A stretch of 36,576 nt of DNA from a virus, in IMG/VR virus record IMGVR_UViG_3300042520_000085, positions 1 to 36,576 of that record. One strand, given 5' to 3'. Made by a program: the position numbers and the translations under genes. The first letter of the stretch is position 1, and each line of letters opens with the position of its first letter. The notes beneath the pieces were generated by a model that searched no databases, had not been told where the DNA came from, and saw nothing but the letters and a program-made list of their open reading frames with translations. Of this stretch, positions 8,659 through 17,750 are shown in pieces.

Positions 8659-8681
8659 ATGCCTGCTTGAAGCAGATGCAT
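8659..8681 (-). promoter_or_regulatory. Bulged hairpin between giant fibre and 59-codon gene
   Basis: The 41 nt between the stop of the 2278-residue fibre and the next start (8641-8681) is the longest gap in the window. On the minus strand, ATGC pairs with GCAT and CTGCT pairs with AGCAG around a TCA loop, with a 2-nt AT bulge, giving up to 9 pairs. No U-run follows, so it is not a classical intrinsic terminator. It could stabilise or process the mRNA between fibre and neck genes. The strong AGAGGT site follows it. Confidence 0.35.
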
Positions 8682-11600
8682 TTATTTAACAGTATTTAGC
8701 ATATCAACAATACGCTTTAGATTGTCTATCTCGGTTTGCTGCTCCTTGATTGCTTCGATCAATAGAGGAACAAGTTTTTCATATTTAACTGTTAGATAGT
8801 TTTTGCCTGTTCTAGAAATCTTATTACCATTTTCATCTGAGTCGCAATCAAAAGGTGCAATGTCAACAGCATCAGACATTACTTTTTCGACTTCCTGAGC
8901 CTTTAGTCCGTGTTCATGTTCTCTATATGGAGCAAAGCCTAAAGACTTACACTTTTCTACTCTCCAATCGAAAGTATAACCAGAAATGCGCTTGATCTTA
9001 TCAATAGCATTTGCGATAGGACTAAAGTTTTCTTTTAGTCTTTCGTCAGAAGCATAAGCGGTAATGTTTGCTCTACATGACAAATCGCCTGTTCTGGCGT
9101 TTAGCCACATAGCATTTTCCCATTGTGGAACAGTCTGACCAGAAACCGATGGACCAAAACCAATACCGAACCAAGAAGTAATCTTCAAGTTTGAAGTGGT
9201 AGAGGCGACACTATCACTAGTTGTACCAAAGATATAAGCACTTCCTTGTGCGCTGAAATTGACACCGGCTGTAGTAGAACCTGTAGTATTGCTTGAGTTT
9301 GGAACTGTTACGCTACCTGTGAAGTTACCTGACCCAGAAACATCAAGTCTATGAGTTGCCCCAGGAAGTGTAGTGTCTGACTCACCATAACCTAGTCGAA
9401 CGCTATGAGCAACTGTCAACTTACCGTCGGTTGAAAGGGCCATAGCACCCTGAGCGGCTGTATGCGCAGCGTCGCCCCACCAAAATCCTCTAGTAGCAGA
9501 ATCATTCATTTGGAATGTCATAGCATATTCGTTTTCGATCGGTCCGAAAGTAAATCCATTGGTCATGCCAATCGTATAATTACTATCACTCCAAACTCTA
9601 ATTTTATCTCTACTGGTTGATGCTGGACCAGTAAGAACTGTATATGTTAGAGGTCCGCTGAAAGCTGTTGCTGATACTGTACCATTAAAGGTATGTGTGC
9701 CACCTGGTGCTCCTAGTGTTAATCTATAAGTATTAACACCATCAGACCAACCACCAATTCTGAATATGTTGTCTATATCAAGACCAAGGTTGATAGCGTA
9801 GGCACCAGTTCTATGAAATGACATGACGGCGCTAACGAATTGTGTGCCTCTAACAGAAAATGAACCTGTATCATTAGAAACTGAGGTATTTGATGTATTG
9901 GCCGCCGCAGCATTGGTTCTTCCGGTAATCAATCCGGTCATTGTTCCGCCAGCTAATGGAAGAGCATCTGTAATACCATAACCAGATAATGTAGTTGGTT
10001 TGCCTGTAACACCTGACCAAGGAATGGTACAGTTTGTTAGTGTGCCAGATGATGGAGTACCAAGTGCAGGAGTTGTTAGTGTGGGGCTGGTTGATAAAAC
10101 AACGCTACCTGATCCTGTGCTGGTTGTAGTACCCGTACCGCCGTTGGCAACAGCTAGAGTGCCAGAAACATGGGTCGTTAGACCAATCTTACCCCATGCA
10201 GGTGCTACGCCTACACCGCCTGAGATAAGAGCGTTACCTGTAGCAACATCGGCAAGTCTTGTCAATGCTGTAGTTGTTGAAGCATACAGAATATCACCAA
10301 CGGCATATGATGCGTTTCCTGTACCGCCATTAGCCGCAGCAAGCGTTCCCGTAACACCTGTAGTTAGTGGTAAACCGGTACAGTTTGTTAGTGTGCCAGA
10401 TGCTGGTGTTCCGAGAGCAGCATTGGCAGTTAGAACTCGTTTCCAAGCACCGTAAGTTGATAGTGCTGATCCGCTACCTCTAATCCATAGATTATCGTTA
10501 TCAGTGAAACCAAGTTGTCTTGTACCACCACCAGATGCGTCAGCGTATTGCTGGAATGTCATAACACCATGGTAGGTGCCGCCATCATTTAGACCGTCGG
10601 TGGTATTTGTTTTAAAGTCAAATTGAACACGGGCCGCACCAAGGCTAGGTCCATCTACGGTGGCTCTTGTATCACGAGAAGTTATATAAAAGGCAGAGCC
10701 GGTAGTGTTCTGATTTAGAGTTGGAAAGGTACAGTTTGTTAAGTTTCCGCTTGATGGTGTTCCAAGTGCAGGAGTTGTTAGTGTGGGGCTGGTTGATAAA
10801 ACAACGCTACCTGATCCTGTGCTGGTTGTAGTACCTGTACCGCCGTTGGCAACAGCTAGAGTGCCAGAAATATGAGTTGTTAGACCAATCTTACCCCAAG
10901 CTGGAGCAACACCAACACCACCAGAGATAAGAGCGTTACCGGTAGCAACATCGGCAAGTCTCGACAATGCAGTAGTTGTTGAAGCAAAAAGAAGATCGCC
11001 AACGGCATATACTGTTTGACCGGTACCGCCATTAGCCGCAGCAAGCGTTCCCGTAACACCTGTAGTTAGTGGTAAACCGGTACAGTTTGTTAGTGTGCCA
11101 GAAGATGGTGTGCCTAGAGCGCCACCATCTAGTAATACTCTACTCCATGCATTGCTACCCGAAGCATTGGTCGATCTATAATATAGACTATTTGAATAGA
11201 AGTCTGCCGCAAGTTGCATAGAATAATAATTTGAACCATTACTATGCGTTGAGGCAATCAAATGATACCAAGATGAAGTTGTTACTGGCCAACCGTTAGC
11301 TGTTGTGGCATATGATGTTTGCCAGAAACCAGAATTAATACGTGATGCAATACTTTGATTAGGAGCATCAGCACTTGACTGGGCGGCATTTAAAAATGTT
11401 GCAAAACCTGTAGTATTCTGATTTAGAGTTGGGAAGGTACAGTTTGTTAGTGTGCCAGATGATGGTGTTCCAAGGGCACCACCATTGGTGACGAATGCAC
11501 CAGCAGAACCAACGGCTGTTGCAAGTGCAGTAGCAACACCTGTGCCAAGACCAGAAACACCAGATGAAATCGGAATAGATGCTGTAACACCAGATGCCGA

Positions 11601-14600
11601 GGTAATTCGACCATAAGCATCAACGGTGAATGATGGAATGGTTGCAGCGCCGCCATATGTGGTTGCTGTAACACCAGATGTGGCTAAATCTATGAATACT
11701 AATTCATTGCTTGATGCATCAACTGTTGTATTAGCCCAAATTCTTGATGTGCTATTACTTGATACAGAAGCAACTTTGGTATTTGACCAAGCATTAGATG
11801 AAGCGCCTACTCCTGTGACACCAATTTCAGTCAATGACCAAGAAACATCGGCGCCACCGTTAAATGTCTTACCAGTTGAACCAATAGTTAGTGTTCTAGC
11901 TGTAGTTAGAGTTGCAGCAGAACCGGTGGTGCTTTGATTGAATGTTGGCCAAGTAAATGTTCCAGTTGAGAAGTTACCGCTTGCGGGTGTGCCGAGAGCA
12001 CCGCCGTTTGTTACGAATGAACCCGCAGTTCCTACAGCAACAGCAAGAGCAGTTGCAACACCGGTACCTAGACCAGACACACCGGTAGAAATAGGAATAG
12101 ATGCAGTAACATTAGAAGATGAAGTTATGCGACCATAAGCATCTACTGTATATGAAGGTATAGTTGCAACACCACCGTATGTGGTTGCTGTAACACCAGA
12201 TGTTGCTAGATCAATAAACACCAATTCGTTGCTTGAGGCATCGGTAGTTGTATTGGCCCAAACTCTTGAAGTGCTGTTGCTTGAAACTACGGCAACTTTA
12301 GTATTAACATATGGATAAACTGTAGAAGCAAAGTTCTGAGAGTCGAGTGACTTACCAGCAATGACCGTAGATTCGACTGTATCAAATGCGGTAACAAGTG
12401 AAATCTGCCAATCTTCTCTCCATGCAGCCGCAGTTCCACCACTAAAACCTGCTTCGACTTCTGTAATGTAAACTTTTGGATAAGCCCAAGCTGTTGATGT
12501 CTCACCAATCCAGATACAGTCCGACGTAGCGTCTTGTCCGAAACGAACATTTAGTTCTGGTCCTGACTGAGTTTCTTGTGTAACAAATGTATTATACCAT
12601 CCACCAACAACACTATAGTTATAACCACCAAATTGTAATGTTGTTGATGTTCCTGTTACATAGTTGAAAATTTTTACAGTAACACGCAACATTGTGTTAT
12701 TGTTATTTGCAGCGACAGGCATTTTAATTTTAATAGCACCAGTAGCAGTCGCAGCGTTGTTCGAGAATGCACCACCGCCAGGGTTAGTTATTCTAACAGT
12801 ACCAGCTACACCGTCATCATACACACCACGAGTAGTCGAAACATATCCAAGAACACCAATGTTACCTGCTAGAACGACATTATTGTTTGATAGTTTGGTA
12901 TTTGACCAAGCATTAGCAGATGCACCAACAGTAATGGTGTAGTTGTTGCCAGCAGCACCAACGGCTACTGTGTATGAATTTCCTGATGTTCCAACTGTAT
13001 TGGACCATGTATTGGATCTTGCTCCGATTGTATTTGCCCAAGCGTTGGCAGATGTTCCGACAGTATTCGACCAAGCATTAGCAGATGCACCAACGGATAA
13101 TGTATAGGAGTTGCCTGATGTACCAACTGAATTGGACCAAGCATTGGATGCCGCTCCAACTGATACTGTATAATTATTACCTGATGTACCAACTGTGTTT
13201 GCCCATCCATTGGCACCGACAGCATTGTTCCGAATAGTTATGATAGCATTAGCACCACCAAGGATCAGGTTGCTTGTTCTGATATCAGAGTTCAGAACGG
13301 CATTGACCATATTGTTTGCATACGGAACAATATCGTTTACTAATGATGGTTCTCCAGACAATCCACTGAATAGGAAATATTCTTTGGAAGCATGGTCTCT
13401 ATACAATCCAGTATGAACATTAGATGTTCCGTTGCTATAGTGTCCAACAAAACCAATATCAACAATATCAGAAATGTTATTTGTTGCTAGAAAAATTAGA
13501 GAATCTTCAACAGAAAGACTATCTGTTGTGATAGTTGTTGCATTACCAGATATTATTAGATTGCCTGTAACTTGTAAGTCACCGGTAATTGTGCCACCAG
13601 ATTTCTTAAAGTAGGTTGAATCTGAATATATGTTTACTGAATTGGCCCAAGCATTGCTTGATGCACCAACAGTAATGGTGTAGTTGTTACCAGCAGTACC
13701 GACAGAAATGGTATAGTTATTACCTGAGGTGCCGACTGTATTAGCCCAAGTATTTGATCTTGCGCCAATTGTGTTGGCCCATGCATTTGCGGCTGCACCA
13801 ACTGCTACTGTATATGAGTTACCGGCTGCACCAACTGCTACTGTATATGAGTTACCGGCTGTACCAACAGTATTTGACCAAGCGTTTGTTACTGCTCCTA
13901 CGGATACAGTATAAGCATTACCGGCTGTACCAACTGCTACTGTATATGAGTTACCTGAGGTACCAACAATGTTAGCCCAAGCATTTGAACTTGCACTGAT
14001 TGTATTGGCCCAAGCATTAGCTGCCGCACCAGTTGCAATAGTATAGTTGTTGCCGGCTGCATTAACAGCAAGCATGTATGTATTACCTGACGAACCTACC
14101 GTATTAGCCCAAGCATTACTTGAAGCTCCGACTGCTACTGTATAAGCATTACCTGATGCATTAACGGCAAGCATATATGTATTACCGGATGAACCTACTG
14201 TTGTGGCGACTGATAATGCATAAGCATTTGCGGCTGCTCCAACTGCTACAGTGTATGAGTTACCTGAGGCTCCAACTGCTACTGTGTAAGCATTACCGGC
14301 TGCACCAACTGCAACAGTATAAGCATTACCTGCGGCATTAACGGCAAGCATGTAAGTATTACCTGACGAACCTACTGTATTAGCCCAAGCATTTGAACTT
14401 GCACTGATTGTATTGGCCCATGCATTTGATGATGCACCAACGGCTGTTGAATAAGCATTACCGGCTGTACCAACTGCTACAGTATAAGCATTACCGGCTG
14501 ATCCGATTACAACTGAGTAAGCATTACCAGCAGCACCAACAGAAATGGTATAGTTATTACCGGCGGCCCCGACTGTATTAGCCCATGTGTTTCCTGCTGT

Positions 14601-15518
14601 TCCAACTGCTACAGTATAAGAGTTACCTGATGATCCAACCGATGTAGCTGTTGATAAAGCATAAGCGTTACCGGCTTGTCCGACTTGTGTAGCTGTTGAT
14701 AAAGCATAAGCGTTACCGGCTTGTCCGACTTGTGTAGCTACTGATAATGCATAAGCATTGGCAGATGATCCAACTGTATTGGACCATGTATATGATCTTG
14801 CGCCGATTGTGTTAGCCCAGTTATTACCTGCAACACCAACAGCAACAGTATATGCATTACCAGCAGCACCAACGGCATCGGTGTAATTATTACCTGCAAC
14901 ACCAACAGCAATCGTATAGTTATTACCGGCTGCGGCAACTGTAATGACATAAGCATTAGCACCAGCACCCGTATCTGTAATTCTATTATTTGCTAATTCA
15001 AAAAGATATCCGGAGTAAGCATTAGCGCCTATTCCTGTATCATACGCCAGAACATTTGCAGCATTCGCTTTATCGAATGCAGCATTGGCATTATCATAGG
15101 CGGCCGCCACATAGAGAACATCATTTGAAAGATTAGCACGATCAAATGCTGCTTGTGTTAAAGTAAGAGTGGTGTTAGTGCTATCAAATGCTGCCGAAGC
15201 AAGATCAATAGCAGGTGTCAGATTTGCAGAGATTGTAATTGCATCTGTGAGTGCCGAACTAGTAATCTCAATATTCTGTCCTTGATTAAAGGTAAGAATA
15301 TCATTTGGGATATCTGCAATTACCAGTGTGCCGGCTGCATTGATGGTTCCGAAGTTGAAACCACCTTCACCACCAGAGATAGACTGAATGTTGCCGTTAA
15401 TGTCCTTATAGTAAATAAGACCATCGGCATAGTTAATAGCAATTTCACCATTAGCTAGATCAGCCGGTGAAGATCCTGGAATAGATGATTTCTTTAGAGC
15501 AATTACTGTGTTGGTCAT
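8682..15518 (-). CDS. Giant tail fibre with hendecad shaft, knob-like domains and S74 chaperone
   Basis: 2278 residues. The N-terminal head (1-60) has VIALKKSSIPGSSPADLANG followed by EIAINYADGLIYYKD, a phage fibre head pattern also present in the 359-aa gene. Residues about 85-155 are AFDxAN heptads; 180-630 and 765-875 carry about 49 units of an 11-residue repeat (GNxYTVAVGxx or SNxWANTVGxx), with some 15-residue units. A GGTITGD domain lies near 635-735. Then come repeated cassettes (VDAYGRIT, ALGTPSSGTLTNCT, ANGGTG) and two segments near 1396-1466 and 1609-1694 whose W/Y pattern resembles pyocin-knob fibre domains. S74 occupies the C-terminus (SDERLKEN, Ser2157, Lys2162), releasing 122 residues on self-cleavage. 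It starts by TAATG overlap with the 179-aa gene and lies where T4 carries wac, just before gp13. Probably a receptor-binding long fibre. Confidence 0.85.
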   Translation of the reverse strand: MTNTVIALKKSSIPGSSPADLANGEIAINYADGLIYYKDINGNIQSISGGEGGFNFGTINAAGTLVIADIPNDILTFNQGQNIEITSSALTDAITISANLTPAIDLASAAFDSTNTTLTLTQAAFDRANLSNDVLYVAAAYDNANAAFDKANAANVLAYDTGIGANAYSGYLFELANNRITDTGAGANAYVITVAAAGNNYTIAVGVAGNNYTDAVGAAGNAYTVAVGVAGNNWANTIGARSYTWSNTVGSSANAYALSVATQVGQAGNAYALSTATQVGQAGNAYALSTATSVGSSGNSYTVAVGTAGNTWANTVGAAGNNYTISVGAAGNAYSVVIGSAGNAYTVAVGTAGNAYSTAVGASSNAWANTISASSNAWANTVGSSGNTYMLAVNAAGNAYTVAVGAAGNAYTVAVGASGNSYTVAVGAAANAYALSVATTVGSSGNTYMLAVNASGNAYTVAVGASSNAWANTVGSSGNTYMLAVNAAGNNYTIATGAAANAWANTISASSNAWANIVGTSGNSYTVAVGTAGNAYTVSVGAVTNAWSNTVGTAGNSYTVAVGAAGNSYTVAVGAAANAWANTIGARSNTWANTVGTSGNNYTISVGTAGNNYTITVGASSNAWANSVNIYSDSTYFKKSGGTITGDLQVTGNLIISGNATTITTDSLSVEDSLIFLATNNISDIVDIGFVGHYSNGTSNVHTGLYRDHASKEYFLFSGLSGEPSLVNDIVPYANNMVNAVLNSDIRTSNLILGGANAIITIRNNAVGANGWANTVGTSGNNYTVSVGAASNAWSNSVGTSGNSYTLSVGASANAWSNTVGTSANAWANTIGARSNTWSNTVGTSGNSYTVAVGAAGNNYTITVGASANAWSNTKLSNNNVVLAGNIGVLGYVSTTRGVYDDGVAGTVRITNPGGGAFSNNAATATGAIKIKMPVAANNNNTMLRVTVKIFNYVTGTSTTLQFGGYNYSVVGGWYNTFVTQETQSGPELNVRFGQDATSDCIWIGETSTAWAYPKVYITEVEAGFSGGTAAAWREDWQISLVTAFDTVESTVIAGKSLDSQNFASTVYPYVNTKVAVVSSNSTSRVWANTTTDASSNELVFIDLATSGVTATTYGGVATIPSYTVDAYGRITSSSNVTASIPISTGVSGLGTGVATALAVAVGTAGSFVTNGGALGTPASGNFSTGTFTWPTFNQSTTGSAATLTTARTLTIGSTGKTFNGGADVSWSLTEIGVTGVGASSNAWSNTKVASVSSNSTSRIWANTTVDASSNELVFIDLATSGVTATTYGGAATIPSFTVDAYGRITSASGVTASIPISSGVSGLGTGVATALATAVGSAGAFVTNGGALGTPSSGTLTNCTFPTLNQNTTGFATFLNAAQSSADAPNQSIASRINSGFWQTSYATTANGWPVTTSSWYHLIASTHSNGSNYYSMQLAADFYSNSLYYRSTNASGSNAWSRVLLDGGALGTPSSGTLTNCTGLPLTTGVTGTLAAANGGTGQTVYAVGDLLFASTTTALSRLADVATGNALISGGVGVAPAWGKIGLTTHISGTLAVANGGTGTTTSTGSGSVVLSTSPTLTTPALGTPSSGNLTNCTFPTLNQNTTGSAFYITSRDTRATVDGPSLGAARVQFDFKTNTTDGLNDGGTYHGVMTFQQYADASGGGTRQLGFTDNDNLWIRGSGSALSTYGAWKRVLTANAALGTPASGTLTNCTGLPLTTGVTGTLAAANGGTGNASYAVGDILYASTTTALTRLADVATGNALISGGVGVAPAWGKIGLTTHVSGTLAVANGGTGTTTSTGSGSVVLSTSPTLTTPALGTPSSGTLTNCTIPWSGVTGKPTTLSGYGITDALPLAGGTMTGLITGRTNAAAANTSNTSVSNDTGSFSVRGTQFVSAVMSFHRTGAYAINLGLDIDNIFRIGGWSDGVNTYRLTLGAPGGTHTFNGTVSATAFSGPLTYTVLTGPASTSRDKIRVWSDSNYTIGMTNGFTFGPIENEYAMTFQMNDSATRGFWWGDAAHTAAQGAMALSTDGKLTVAHSVRLGYGESDTTLPGATHRLDVSGSGNFTGSVTVPNSSNTTGSTTAGVNFSAQGSAYIFGTTSDSVASTTSNLKITSWFGIGFGPSVSGQTVPQWENAMWLNARTGDLSCRANITAYASDERLKENFSPIANAIDKIKRISGYTFDWRVEKCKSLGFAPYREHEHGLKAQEVEKVMSDAVDIAPFDCDSDENGNKISRTGKNYLTVKYEKLVPLLIEAIKEQQTEIDNLKRIVDMLNTVK
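10000..11122 (-). repeat. Direct duplication with 702-nt offset in the 2278-aa fibre
   Basis: Two blocks recur exactly 702 nt apart: 10060-10133 equals 10762-10835 (74 nt, perfect) and 10321-10400 equals 11023-11102 (80 nt, perfect). Sequence between them is similar but not identical. The duplicated unit is 234 residues: an ALGTPSSG/ANGGTG linker pair plus a knob-like domain. The linkers are almost identical and the knobs are different. Confidence 0.85.
12892..13220 (-). repeat. 33-nt coding repeats (hendecads), second block of the 2278-aa fibre
   Basis: Ten units of 33 nt encode 11-residue repeats such as GNSYTVAVGAA, SNTWSNTVGTS and GNNYTITVGAS. They follow the GGTITGD domain. Unit copies differ mostly at synonymous positions and at the residue after Asn (Ala, Ser, Thr, Asn or Gly). 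Confidence 0.85.
13635..14970 (-). repeat. 33-nt coding repeats (hendecads), main block of the 2278-aa fibre
   Basis: About 39 consecutive units, mostly 33 nt, encoding [GSA]Nx[YW]xxxVGxx. Some units are 45 nt (15 residues: GNAYALSTATQVGQA, near 14640-14760), which is the 11-residue unit plus 4. Tandem copies make this stretch prone to length change by unequal recombination. Confidence 0.88.
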
Positions 15519-16057
15519 TAAAAGTCGTCTGTCTTATCTTCCTGTTCCACAAAGGGCATTTCTATAATCTTTGTATTTATGTTCTTTTTAGACGGCTGTT
15601 TTTTGGGCTGAGGTGTTAACTTAATGAGTTGCTTATCTTTTGCTTGTAACTCATTCTTAACACTCGTTAGTTCATTGTTGGCTGTTTCTAGTTGTTGTTT
15701 CATAGATTCTACTAGAGAATTGAGTCTATCAATATCTCTATTCTTATCAACAAACTGATTTCTTAGATCATTATATTGATTAGTCAAGGTGTCCATATGA
15801 CTCACCTTGTTTTTCATGGCATTGTATTCTTGTTCCCATTTTGTTGCATTTTCAGTTGCTTTTGAAAACTCTTGCTGATTTTTACTAGCATTTGTAAGTT
15901 CTTCTTTCAAAGTGGAAATGACCCCATCTTTTTCGGCGATGAGGTCACTAGCCAACTTTGCTTGCGTTTTCAACTGTAGAATAGTATTGATTTGATCATG
16001 TAATGTTGAAACTGTAATATCAACATAAGTATTCATAAACTTGTTAGCATCACTCAT
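15518..16057 (-). CDS. Coiled-coil protein of unknown function
   Basis: 179 residues. Residues 15-145 are almost continuous heptad-like helix rich in Lys, Glu, Gln, Asn and Leu (LISTL-type spacing, DIDRLNSLVESMKQQLETAN, NELTSVKNELQAKDKQLIKL). A basic Pro/Lys segment (TPQPKKQPSKKN) and an acidic tail ending DKTDDF follow. The composition is quite unlike the Ala/Asn/Gly-rich fibres around it. GGAG lies 8 nt before the ATG, and the stop overlaps the start of the giant fibre (TAATG). A small coiled coil tightly coupled to a fibre gene could be an assembly chaperone (as T4 gp57A is for T4 fibres) or a fibre linker. This is inferred from position only. Confidence 0.55.
   Translation of the reverse strand: MSDANKFMNTYVDITVSTLHDQINTILQLKTQAKLASDLIAEKDGVISTLKEELTNASKNQQEFSKATENATKWEQEYNAMKNKVSHMDTLTNQYNDLRNQFVDKNRDIDRLNSLVESMKQQLETANNELTSVKNELQAKDKQLIKLTPQPKKQPSKKNINTKIIEMPFVEQEDKTDDF
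15574..15581 (-). promoter_or_regulatory. Late promoter-like CATAAATA
   Basis: The minus strand reads CATAAATA, one base from the T4 late consensus, 56 nt before the start of the 2278-aa giant fibre and inside the 179-aa gene. A transcript from here would begin with the giant fibre and run into the neck genes. Weak motif-only evidence. Confidence 0.22.
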
Positions 16058-16076
16058 AATAAAGTCTCCGTGTTAG

Positions 16077-17156
16077 TTAGAATGTTCCCCCATCTAGCAT
16101 ACCAAACGCTGGAACACCAAATGCATCGGCCTGTAGAACTTGTCCTTCAGTACCGGCAGAAGTAACCTGTAGAGAACCTGCATTGTTTCCGAATAGGATA
16201 CCATTAGTTGTAAATAGATTCTTTCCGGTACCACCGTATGGAACAGTGATTGTGTCTGCATTCCATGTACCAGAAGTTAGAGTACCAACACCGGTGATTC
16301 CTGAGTATGTTCCCGAAACTCTTGCAGATGCAATGATACCAGATACTAGATTTGCTGCATCAGAGAATGTCTGGAAGATTTTTGTGTTGACTGCATTGGT
16401 GTAAGCATTACCGGCTGTACCGACTGCTACAGTATAAGCATTACCAGCAGCACCAACGGCATCAGTGTAATTATTACCTGCAACACCAACGGCCTGTGCA
16501 TAAGCATTGGCACTGGCTGCTACGCTGTTAACAAATGTGTTAGAAGCAATTTGGTGATATGTCGAACCATCATTAGTGAATGTCCAAACTGTCTGAGACT
16601 CGTCCCAAAGAATTGCGACATCGTTCTGATTACCACGATTAACTTCCATACCAGCATTTTCAGATGGTGAAGCACCTGCTGGAAGATCGGCATTTAGAAC
16701 GAAGATGTTATCGCCAACATTCAATGTCTGAGTATTGGCATAAGTTGTAACACCTGAAATTGTTAGGTTACCAGAAACGACAACATCACCTGAAATGGTG
16801 CCGCCTGTCTTGGCATAGAATGTATCAGTTGCATATGTGTTAGCAGATGCACCAACAAATTCGGCGTAAGCATTACCTGAGGTACCAACTGTGTTAGCCC
16901 ATGCATTACCAGAGGCTGCAACTGTGCCTAGCCATGCATTGGCAGCACTAGCCACCGAGTTTGCATGTTCAAAGGCAGCTATTGTGTGGTTTACCCAATA
17001 GGTACCACCGATTTCATTAACGCTTAGACCATTTGCTGTGCCGATAAAGAGTCTATCGGAAGCGTAGGAATACGCTAGTTCTGCGGCAGAGAGCGAACCA
17101 CCTGGTGGGGTGGTCGTCCCTGTTGATCGTTTAATCTGAATTACTGTATTGCTCAT
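16077..17156 (-). CDS. Fibre or baseplate-attached structural protein
   Basis: 359 residues. The N-terminal head (VIQIKRSTGTTTPPGGSLSA followed by AELAYSYASDRLFIG) is a widespread phage fibre start. Residues about 70-115 and 210-250 hold eight hendecad units (GNAWANTVGTS, GNAYTVAVGTA) as in the giant fibres. Between them, residues 118-205 form a GGTISGD domain (TTYANTQTLNVGDNIFVLNA, NAGMEVNRG) nearly the same as one in the 1715-aa fibre. The end is TVPYGGTGKNLFTTNGILFG and finally MLDGGTF. No S74 chaperone is present. It begins by TAATG overlap with the 77-aa gene, which ends in the same GGTF. It may be a short fibre or an adaptor joining a larger fibre to the baseplate. Confidence 0.75.
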   Translation of the reverse strand: MSNTVIQIKRSTGTTTPPGGSLSAAELAYSYASDRLFIGTANGLSVNEIGGTYWVNHTIAAFEHANSVASAANAWLGTVAASGNAWANTVGTSGNAYAEFVGASANTYATDTFYAKTGGTISGDVVVSGNLTISGVTTYANTQTLNVGDNIFVLNADLPAGASPSENAGMEVNRGNQNDVAILWDESQTVWTFTNDGSTYHQIASNTFVNSVAASANAYAQAVGVAGNNYTDAVGAAGNAYTVAVGTAGNAYTNAVNTKIFQTFSDAANLVSGIIASARVSGTYSGITGVGTLTSGTWNADTITVPYGGTGKNLFTTNGILFGNNAGSLQVTSAGTEGQVLQADAFGVPAFGMLDGGTF

Positions 17157-17389
17157 TAGAAGGTTCCTCCGTTTACGATGGGCAATTCTCTAACTACAAA
17201 TTTGTCACTCGCCTCATCATAAACAATAGTTTCGTTGTTATTCAAGCTGGTAGCATCAACATCATTCAATTGTCTCAAATTTTCTTTAAGGTTTTGTTTA
17301 CCTGACAATCCTACAGATTTAATATTTGACTGTTGCTGTATGTTGATAGAAATTCTATTCTTGGGTTGTGTTCTAACAATGATTGACAT
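17156..17389 (-). CDS. Small virion-type protein ending in GGTF
   Basis: 77 residues. The second half (LRQLNDVDATSLNNNETIVY, then DEASDKFVVRELPIVNGGTF) matches a motif frequent in phage fibre proteins: LxxLxDVD, NxxxLxYD, KxxVxx, ending in DGGTF or NGGTF. The first half is basic (VRTQPKNRISINIQQQ). TAGGAC lies upstream of the ATG in the 7 nt after the 114-aa gene, and the stop is shared with the next start by TAATG. Probably a minor fibre or baseplate part that works with the 359-aa protein. No enzyme motif is seen. Confidence 0.6.
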   Translation of the reverse strand: MSIIVRTQPKNRISINIQQQSNIKSVGLSGKQNLKENLRQLNDVDATSLNNNETIVYDEASDKFVVRELPIVNGGTF

Positions 17390-17396
17390 TTTAGTC

Positions 17397-17741
17397 CTAT
17401 CGAGTTATGCCATGTGTTACGAAAATCACACCCTCTATTAGTCTCGTTGTTTCGTTTTGCGCTCTAGGGTTAACAACTTTAACATCAAAGAAATAGTTAC
17501 CGGGTCTTAGATTAGCGGTATTCGCTGCCGTCATTGACAGTGATAGTTCGCCATTTGATCCATCTAATACTGAGCAAGTTAGATTGGCAGAGGCGTTTAC
17601 GGACAGTAAAGAGCGTCTTAACTGACTTGTTATAACATACCCAGAAGTGTTCTGTGGCATATTCGTATTGTCATCATTTAATTCAATTACTACATTGAAA
17701 TCCGCACCTCTGTCTATGTAAAGTTCTGCGTATTCTGCCAT
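17397..17741 (-). CDS. Small beta-sandwich virion protein
   Basis: 114 residues. The start (MAEYAELYIDRGADFNVVIE) and the end (NYFFDVKVVNPRAQ, RLIEGVIFVTHGITR) follow a family I recall from T4-like aquatic phages, with pattern LYIDxGADF near the start, GxYxYDVxVxD, and a final EGxVxVxxGITR. Residues 30-80 (GYVITSQLRRS, SNGELSLSMTAANTANL) look like an immunoglobulin-like beta sandwich. AGGAAAG precedes the ATG. It sits between the 1715-aa fibre and the 77-aa protein and is probably a small virion part near the fibre base. Exact role unknown. Confidence 0.6.
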   Translation of the reverse strand: MAEYAELYIDRGADFNVVIELNDDNTNMPQNTSGYVITSQLRRSLLSVNASANLTCSVLDGSNGELSLSMTAANTANLRPGNYFFDVKVVNPRAQNETTRLIEGVIFVTHGITR

Positions 17742-17750
17742 TTACTTTCC

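Noticed and set aside
8652-8681. Nine-codon mini frame (MHLLQAGIN) after the giant fibre stop
   Set aside because: It lacks its own ribosome site and coincides with the hairpin; a frame this short is expected by chance.
10000-10455. 151-codon open frame on the plus strand
   Set aside because: Antisense to the 2278-aa fibre cassettes, with the same repeat-shadow composition. Its length follows from the lack of stops in the repeated complement.
13635-14970. Regular 33-nt repeats resembling a CRISPR array
   Set aside because: There is no repeat-spacer pattern: the whole unit repeats in frame and encodes a regular 11-residue protein motif, and no cas gene is present.
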